A DNA stretch of 64,000 bases, from assembly GCF_003063265.1 (NCBI RefSeq), contig NZ_NERU01000005.1, positions 124,001 through 188,000 of the forward strand, read 5' to 3'. The position numbers and the translations under genes are program-made. Source of the stretch: Limnohabitans sp. WS1 (GTDB taxonomy: Bacteria > Pseudomonadota > Gammaproteobacteria > Burkholderiales > Burkholderiaceae_C). Each line of letters starts with the position of its first letter. Positions within the stretch are counted from its first letter, which is position 1. Positions 58,991-64,000 of the stretch are shown one piece after another. The notes beneath the pieces were generated by a model. It was given only the letters and a program-made list of their open reading frames with translations. It did no database searches and was not told the DNA's origin.

Positions 58991-59070
58991 TTGTAGGTCG
59001 GTGGCTTCAGCCCCGACAGGACGGTTGTTGACCAAAAATTCATGTCGGGGCTGAAGCCGCCGACCTACAA
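58991..59070. repeat. Long inverted repeat (second REP-like family) upstream of hppD
   Basis: 28-bp arms, TTGTAGGTCGGTGGCTTCAG... (58991-59018) and the complement (59043-59070), with one mismatch and a 24-nt spacer. The arm sequence differs from the GTGGGAGC family elsewhere in the window, so it is a separate REP-like class. Sits between hppD and the downstream Bug gene, both on the reverse strand, and could act as a transcript barrier for the Bug operon. Confidence 0.8.
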
Positions 59071-59212
59071 GCAGAGGTTCAAGCCTGCGGCGGTGCGCAA
59101 GGCTTGCCCCGCGTGCTGCGCGCGAGGTGGATGCCGAAAATCAAAACCTGGATGGACATGAACCGATGGTCGTCGCCTGCGCATCAAATGTCAAGCGACG
59201 AACCCGTGTGCC

Positions 59213-60193
59213 TTATTGCGGCTCGATGCCCACTTTCTTGACCAATGTCGCAAAGCGCTCTTTTTCACTGCGGAAAGATTTTTGCGCCTGCTCGACAGAG
59301 CTGATGGCGATGGTGTTGCCTTGTTTGGCCATGGTTTCCTTGACGGCCGGATCGTTGAAGGCTGCCTGCAAGGCGTCATGCACCTTTTTGACCGCTGCAG
59401 GGCTCATGCCTTTTGGTCCCAAAACACCAAACCAGGCATCGATCACATACCCTGGCAAACCTTGTTCGACAAATGTCGGAATGTCCGCTGCAGCGGCATT
59501 GCGCTTGTCGCCACACATGCCCACCGCCTTGAGTGCGCCACTCTTGATGTGCTGTTGAACGCTGGGCAAGGCCAAAACGGCAAAGTCAATCTGTCCGCCC
59601 AGCAAATCGGTGACCATGGGGCCCACGCCTTTGTAGGGGATGTGACGGGCTTTGACACCCGCCTCGTCCACGAACATTTCTGCGGCCAAATGCAAGATGG
59701 TGCCGGTGCCACCCGAGCCAAAATTGAAGCCGTCAGGCTTGGCCTTCAGTGCTGCGATGAAATCACGCGCGTTGCCAGAGGGCACGCGCTGTGGGTTGGC
59801 CACCAAGACCAAGGGCGTAGCACCCAAGACGGCAATGGGTGTGAAATCACCGGGCATGTCAAAGGGCAGGTTCTTGATGACGCTCGGAAAAATGACCACG
59901 TTGTTGGACACCACCGACAGGGTGTAACCATCGGGCGGGTTCTTGGCCAGGGCCTGCAAGCCGATCACGCCGCTGGCACCGGCTTGGTTTTCGACCACGA
60001 CGCTGGTGCCCAGGGCCTTGCCCAAGGCCGGTGCGGCAGCGCGTGTGATGGCGTCGACCCCAGAGCCGGTGGCGTTGGGCAAGATGAACTTGACCGGGCG
60101 ATCGGCTTGCGCCAGTGACAAGCCTGGCCACGCCACTGCAGAGGAAGCCAAAGCCGCCAAAACGGTGCGGCGGTTGAGGGTGAGTTGTGTCAT
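59213..60193 (-). CDS. Bug-family solute-binding protein
   Basis: 326 residues from MTQLTLNRRTVLAALASSAVAWPGLSLAQ, a Tat-like or Sec signal (NRRTVLAAL). Then RPVKFILPNATGSGVDAITRA, ENQAGASGVIGLQALAKNPPDGYTLSVVSNN and FGSGGTGTILHLAAE, the Bug signature. Third such protein in the window. Placed 83 nt after the CoA-transferase gene, it likely captures the acid that pathway degrades. Confidence 0.88.
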   Translation of the reverse strand: MTQLTLNRRTVLAALASSAVAWPGLSLAQADRPVKFILPNATGSGVDAITRAAAPALGKALGTSVVVENQAGASGVIGLQALAKNPPDGYTLSVVSNNVVIFPSVIKNLPFDMPGDFTPIAVLGATPLVLVANPQRVPSGNARDFIAALKAKPDGFNFGSGGTGTILHLAAEMFVDEAGVKARHIPYKGVGPMVTDLLGGQIDFAVLALPSVQQHIKSGALKAVGMCGDKRNAAAADIPTFVEQGLPGYVIDAWFGVLGPKGMSPAAVKKVHDALQAAFNDPAVKETMAKQGNTIAISSVEQAQKSFRSEKERFATLVKKVGIEPQ

Positions 60194-60276
60194 GGTGTCT
60201 CTTTCTTCGGTTGAATCAATGGATCGATGTGTCAATGAGTGAATTGGGCATGGGTTGAGCGCTGTCCGTCATGGGG

Positions 60277-61476
60277 TCAGGCCACGGCTTGGCGTTGGCG
60301 CAACTGGTCTATTTCGGCGTCACTCAGCCCCAAGCTTTGCAGCAGGGCATCGGTATTTTCACCTTGTTGCGGCGGCTGCTGGCGCACACCCAGGCGCTGT
60401 CCGTCCATGGTGAAGGGCAGCAACGCGGCGCGGGCAGTCTGACCGGCTTTGGGGCCGTCGGTCAGGCGTACATCGGCCAAGCCACCGGTCGCCTGAAGGT
60501 GCGGATCGTCGAACAGCTCTTCGGGTTTGACGATGGGCGCAAAGGGCAGGCCTGCTTTTTCAAAAATCGCGGTGAGCTCGGCGGCGGTGTAGGCCTCCAG
60601 ACGGCGGCGCAGCTCGGGCATCATCACATCGCGCAATGACACGCGGGCGTTGTTGTTGCTGTAACGGGGGTCGGCCTTGAGGTCGGCAAAGCCCAGCACA
60701 TCGCAAAAGGTGGCCCACTGCGCATCGCTCACCGCTGCCAAAAAGATTTGCTCGCCGTTTTTGACGGTGAACACGTCGTACACCGCCCAGGCCGAGATGC
60801 GGTTGGGCATGGGCTCGGCCGCTTTGCCGGTGATGGCGTACTGCAGCATGTGCTGGCCCACCAAAAACACGTTGTTCTCAAACAGAGCGGACTGAATTTC
60901 TTGCCCGCGCCCGGTGATGCCGCGCTGGATCAGCGCACCCAACACACCAATCGCGCCGAACATGCCGCCCATGATGTCGTTCACGCTGGTGCCTGCCCGC
61001 AGTGGGTCGCCCGGGCGGCCCGTCATGTAGGCCAGGCCGCCCATCATTTGCACCACCTCGTCGAGCGCGGTGCGGTGGTCATAAGGGCCGGGCAAAAAGC
61101 CCTTGAGGCTGGCGTAAATGATCTTGGGGTTAGCGGCCGACAGGCTGGCGTAGTCCAGGCCGTACTTGGCCATGGAGCCGGGCTTGAAGTTCTCGGCCAC
61201 CACATCGGCTGTGGCACACAGGCGTCGCGCCACCTCGGCTCCTTCGGGGCTTTGCAGATTGATCTGGATGCTCTTTTTGTTGCGGTTGAACATGGGGAAA
61301 AAGCCCGCGCCCGAGCCCAACAAATGCCGGGTGCGGTCGCCCTCGATGGGCTCGACCTTGATGACCTCGGCACCCATGTCGGCCAGCACCATGCCGCAAG
61401 TCGGCCCCATGACCATGTGGGTGAACTCGACGACGCGCAGGCCTTCGAGGGGGAGTTTTTTGTCGGAGTTGTTCAT
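60277..61476 (-). CDS. CaiB/BaiF family (class III) CoA-transferase
   Basis: 399 residues from MNNSDKKLPLEGLRVVEFTHMVMGP. Family marks: MVLADMGAEVIKVEPIEGDRTR, FFPMFNRNKKSIQINLQSPEG, ADVVAENFKPGSMAKYGLDY, IIYASLKGFLPGPY and GTSVNDIMGGMFGAIGVLGAL. Transfers CoA between carboxylic acids by an enzyme-bound aspartyl-CoA. Coupled by ATGA overlap to the lyase gene upstream, indicating that the product of one is used by the other. Substrate likely a hydroxy-dicarboxylate (see lyase). Confidence 0.9.
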   Translation of the reverse strand: MNNSDKKLPLEGLRVVEFTHMVMGPTCGMVLADMGAEVIKVEPIEGDRTRHLLGSGAGFFPMFNRNKKSIQINLQSPEGAEVARRLCATADVVAENFKPGSMAKYGLDYASLSAANPKIIYASLKGFLPGPYDHRTALDEVVQMMGGLAYMTGRPGDPLRAGTSVNDIMGGMFGAIGVLGALIQRGITGRGQEIQSALFENNVFLVGQHMLQYAITGKAAEPMPNRISAWAVYDVFTVKNGEQIFLAAVSDAQWATFCDVLGFADLKADPRYSNNNARVSLRDVMMPELRRRLEAYTAAELTAIFEKAGLPFAPIVKPEELFDDPHLQATGGLADVRLTDGPKAGQTARAALLPFTMDGQRLGVRQQPPQQGENTDALLQSLGLSDAEIDQLRQRQAVA

Positions 61477-62417
61477 GCCATCACTTCGGGGGTGCGCAGG
61501 GTCTTGGGCAAACCCGCCTGCGCGATCGAACCATGCAGGCATTCGCCCGCGAGCCACTGCGCCACTTGGGCGCGCAAAGCCATGAGCTTACCGAAGTCGA
61601 TGCCGGTGTCGATGCCCATGCTCGCCATCAGATAGGCCAGGTCTTCGGTCGCCACATTGCCGCTGGCCCCGGGGGCATGTGGGCAGCCACCGATGCCGGC
61701 CATGCAGGCGTCAAAACGGGTCTCGCCTGCTTGCAGTGCAGCCATCACATTGGCCACACCCAAACCCCGCGTGTCGTGAAAATGCCCACAGGCCAGTGTG
61801 TCACCCGCCACTTCGCGGGCTTGGGCAAACAGCTCGCCCACCTGGCGTGGGTCGGCATAGCCCACCGTGTCGGCCAGGCCCACGCGGTCCACCCCCAAGG
61901 CCAGCACGACCTTCAAAAGGCGCAGCACTTCAGCGACCTCGACCCGGCCCTGAAGCGTGCAACCGAACGCGGTGCTCATGCCCACTTCGATGTGGATGTT
62001 CGATCCGCGTGCGCGGCGCGCTTCCACCATGGCGGCGATCTCGGCCAGCACCTCGTCGGGCGTTTTGCGCAGGTTGGCCAGGCTGTGCGCGTGGCTGGCC
62101 GACAGCGGCAACAGCATCCAGTCGGCACCGCTGTCCATGGCACGTTCGGCCCCTTTGAGGTTGGGCACCAGCACCGACACCACCAGGTCCGGCAGGGTTT
62201 TGGCAAAGGCCACCAGCTCGGCCGTGTCGGCCAGCTGGGGCAGCAGTTTGGGGGGCACGAAAGAGCCGACTTCGATCTCGCGGATGCCCGCCTCGTAAGC
62301 GGCTTGAATCCATTGCAGTTTGTGCGCAGTGGGCAGCGTGCGGGCGATGCTTTGCAAGCCGTCGCGCAGACCGACTTCGCGGATCGTCACGCGCTGGGGC
62401 CAATGAAATGGATGCAT
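61473..62417 (-). CDS. HMG-CoA lyase-like enzyme
   Basis: 314 residues. HMGL-like TIM barrel: VTIREVGLRDGLQSI (Arg and Asp for catalysis and metal), ACGHFHDTRGLGVANVMAAL (His-x-His metal site), and GIGGCPHAPGASGNVATEDLAYLM with the flexible-loop Cys. Cleaves 3-hydroxy-3-methylglutaryl-CoA or a related branched 3-hydroxyacyl-CoA. Pairing with a CoA-transferase suggests activation of a free hydroxy acid, then cleavage to acetyl-CoA and an oxo acid. First gene of the reverse operon. Confidence 0.88.
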   Translation of the reverse strand: MHPFHWPQRVTIREVGLRDGLQSIARTLPTAHKLQWIQAAYEAGIREIEVGSFVPPKLLPQLADTAELVAFAKTLPDLVVSVLVPNLKGAERAMDSGADWMLLPLSASHAHSLANLRKTPDEVLAEIAAMVEARRARGSNIHIEVGMSTAFGCTLQGRVEVAEVLRLLKVVLALGVDRVGLADTVGYADPRQVGELFAQAREVAGDTLACGHFHDTRGLGVANVMAALQAGETRFDACMAGIGGCPHAPGASGNVATEDLAYLMASMGIDTGIDFGKLMALRAQVAQWLAGECLHGSIAQAGLPKTLRTPEVMA

Positions 62418-62457
62418 GAGGAATGTCCTTGGGGTGCGTGTGCTGCGAGTTTAATGT

Positions 62458-62510
62458 TTCCAATCGATCATACAATTCAATTTTGGAAGACTATTTGTTC
62501 CCAATGGGAA
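62458..62510. promoter_or_regulatory. Divergent promoter region with dyads, probable LysR operator
   Basis: Between the lyase and the LysR gene: TTCCAA (62458) and TTGGAA (62483) form a 6-bp inverted pair 19 bp apart, and TTCCC-AAT-GGGAA (498-510) is a second dyad just before the LysR start. The area is AT-rich. The layout suits a LysR recognition site plus autoregulatory site; which dyad binds is not determined. Confidence 0.35.
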
Positions 62511-62517
62511 TATTCAA

Positions 62518-63420
62518 ATGCGCGACCTCGACCTGACAACGCTGCGACTGTTTGTGACCGTTTGCGACACGGGCAACATGAGCCGCGCCGCCGAACAGGC
62601 CCATATGGTCGCCTCGGCCGTGAGCAAACGGCTGGCCCAGCTCGAAACCACCGTGGGCACCAGCCTGCTGGTGCGCCGCAAGCAAGGTGTGGTGCCGACC
62701 GCCGCAGGCGAGACCTTGCTCGAACACGCCCGCAGCATGTTGCTGAGCGCTGGCCGCATCGAGCGCGACATGGCCAGCCACGCGGCGGGTATTCAGGGCC
62801 GAGTGAATGTGCTGGCCACCGCCTCGGTCATGGCCGAGTCGCTGGTCGACGAGATCGCCGAGTTCTTGAAAAAAGCCGAACACCAGAACATCCAAATCGA
62901 TCTGGAAGAACGCATCAGCCCCGAGGTGGTGCGCGGCATCCGCGAAGGTGTGGCGTCCATCGGCATTTGCTGGGACGCGGCCGAAACCGGCCTGCTGCAC
63001 ACCCGCACCTACCGGCATGACCACCTGAGCGTGGTGGTGCCCCGAGGCCACCCGCTGTGCGATCTGCCAGAGCTGCGTTATGCCGACACGCTGGATTTTG
63101 AGCAGGTGATCATGCCCATCAATTCGGCGGTTGAGGTGATGTTGCAACGAGAAGCGGGTCTGCTGGGCAAGCGGCTGCATCACCGCGTGATCGTCACCAA
63201 CTTTGAAGCCGCGCTGCGCGTGGTGCGGGCGGGTTTGGCCATTGCGCTGGTGCCACGCGAAGTCACCCGCCTGTATGCCGACGCCTACGGGCTGGCGGTG
63301 CTGCCGCTGCATGAGCGCTGGTCGCGCCGTCGCTTTGTCCTGTGTCACCGAGGATCGGATGCCCTCACGCCTGCGGCCTTGAAGTTGCTCGAATTTTTGT
63401 CAGCCGCCCACACACCATGA
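62518..63420 (+). CDS. LysR-family transcriptional regulator
   Basis: 300 residues. HTH: LDLTTLRLFVTVCDTGNMSRAAEQAHMVASAVSKRLAQLETTVGTSLLVRRKQGV. The effector domain contains INVLATASVMAE-type strands (VNVLATASVMAESLVDEI) and VVVPRGHPL. Divergent from the Bug/CoA-transferase/lyase operon and overlapping (ATGA) an aconitase-family gene downstream, so it most likely controls both sides in response to the pathway acid. Confidence 0.9.
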   Translation: MRDLDLTTLRLFVTVCDTGNMSRAAEQAHMVASAVSKRLAQLETTVGTSLLVRRKQGVVPTAAGETLLEHARSMLLSAGRIERDMASHAAGIQGRVNVLATASVMAESLVDEIAEFLKKAEHQNIQIDLEERISPEVVRGIREGVASIGICWDAAETGLLHTRTYRHDHLSVVVPRGHPLCDLPELRYADTLDFEQVIMPINSAVEVMLQREAGLLGKRLHHRVIVTNFEAALRVVRAGLAIALVPREVTRLYADAYGLAVLPLHERWSRRRFVLCHRGSDALTPAALKLLEFLSAAHTP

Positions 63421-64000
63421 ACACCACCGACTGGAAGATTCTTTACCTCACGCAGGCCCCGATGCGGATCCGCCGCCAACTGGCCGGTGAAACCCTGAGC
63501 CGCGAGCAGGCCGGGTCGTTGCGCGACGATGTCTCGACCGATGAAATCACCCCCGTGCACATCTTGAGCCATTACGACGACACGCTGGGCGACTTTGCCC
63601 ACACCGGGCTGCGCTGCGAAGGGCTCAACCCCATTGGGCGGGGGGTGCTGCGCAAGGCTGGCTTTGCGGTGCTGGTGGCGGGCCGTCGCTATGGCAAAGG
63701 TTCATCGCGTGAACACAGCCCTGCTGCCGAAAAACTGGCCGGTGTGAAGCTGGTGTTTGCTGAAAGTTTTGAGCGCATTTACCGCCAAAACGCCGACAAC
63801 ATCGGCCTGTTCACCTCGACCGATTTCGGTTTGCTGGAGCGCATCGAACGGGGCGAACACATCACGCTGGCCGATCTGGTGCAGGGGCGCGAGGCCCTGG
63901 CGGCTTCGATTCTGGGTGCAGGGGGCTTGTTGCATTGGGGGCAGCGGTTTTTATCCAACCCTCCATCGCCCACGGGGGTGGGTACCAACAGGGAAAGGCG
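63417..64000 (+). CDS. Aconitase/isopropylmalate-isomerase-like hydro-lyase, swivel domain first (3' end outside window)
   Basis: ATG overlaps the LysR stop; the frame stays open for 194 codons to the window end. DDVSTDEITPVHILSHYDDTLG, GLNPIGRGVLRKAGFAVLVAGRRYGKGSSREHSPAAEKLAGV and ESFERIYRQNADNIGLF are the LeuD/aconitase swivel domain (GSSREH binds substrate). After ILGAGGLLHWGQRF a proline-rich linker begins, so a catalytic LeuC-like domain may follow, giving a swivel-first order. Probably hydrates or isomerises a C5-C6 unsaturated or hydroxy acid feeding the CoA-transferase and lyase. Confidence 0.72.
   Translation, partial: MNTTDWKILYLTQAPMRIRRQLAGETLSREQAGSLRDDVSTDEITPVHILSHYDDTLGDFAHTGLRCEGLNPIGRGVLRKAGFAVLVAGRRYGKGSSREHSPAAEKLAGVKLVFAESFERIYRQNADNIGLFTSTDFGLLERIERGEHITLADLVQGREALAASILGAGGLLHWGQRFLSNPPSPTGVGTNRER

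Overview
The window looks like chromosome of a high-GC betaproteobacterium, most likely Burkholderiales, Comamonadaceae-like (Limnohabitans/Rhodoferax type). This is inferred from gene content: several Bug-type (TTT) solute-binding proteins, a split methionine synthase, catabolic operons under GntR and LysR regulators, and typical SucCD, PurB and RecQ. No rRNA, tRNA, prophage, transposase or CRISPR was found. A partial gene is open at each end.

Layout. 1-5036: a forward operon for membrane-lipid modification (cfa, chalcone-isomerase-like, MFS, DUF3833, SDR, NTF2-like). 5067-11484: a reverse catabolic operon (FAH-family hydrolase, two Bug proteins, a two-subunit molybdenum hydroxylase and a ModA-like protein without signal peptide), divergent from a GntR regulator. 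12509-19473: mostly housekeeping (GST, purB, yaeQ, argC, sucCD, a TerC-family gene). 19617-22417: type IV pilin, PglL/Wzy-type O-oligosaccharyltransferase and an orphan response regulator. 22466-30838: acuI-like reductase, EamA exporter, phoD-type phosphatase, TetR, LysR, ACMSD-like amidohydrolase, uspA with an FNR-like promoter, and metH part 1. 31135-38358: TPR/OGT glycosyltransferase, M20 peptidase, tyrosine phosphatase, DUF2846 lipoprotein and a soluble PAS kinase/NarL-type regulator pair. 38376-39049: a tandem REP-like array. 39132-42816: a cyanate uptake and degradation operon (cynABD-cynS) behind a sigma-54-like promoter. 43018-44748: an AlbA_2/Schlafen-type gene broken by an in-frame amber codon. 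44968-47833: an SAH riboswitch followed by metH part 2. 47989-51182: queC and recQ, separated by two hairpins that share a loop but not their arms, with a solo REP element between them. 51183-55901: a tightly overlapped operon joining an isoquinoline-oxidoreductase-type molybdenum hydroxylase to SoxX, SoxY, SoxZ and SoxA. 56360-58908: antitoxin with decayed RelE-type toxin, an MGMT-like protein and hppD. 59213-64000: Bug protein, CoA-transferase, HMG-CoA-lyase-like enzyme, LysR and an aconitase-like gene running off the end, probably a pathway for a branched C5/C6 acid.

The strongest candidates for something new are: (1) the IorAB-SoxXYZA operon, which has no soxB or soxCD beside it and whose SoxY ends in a non-canonical cysteine tail; (2) the paired hairpins around 48.8-49.2 kb, whose 26-bp stems differ completely while the 32-nt loop is nearly identical; (3) a signal-less ModA-like protein in a molybdenum-hydroxylase operon; and (4) the REP array, which contains a 274-bp higher-order duplication and shares its leader with a solo copy 10 kb away. 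Starts were chosen by hand from Shine-Dalgarno spacing, overlaps and family N-termini. No similarity search was run, so family names rest on recognised motifs.
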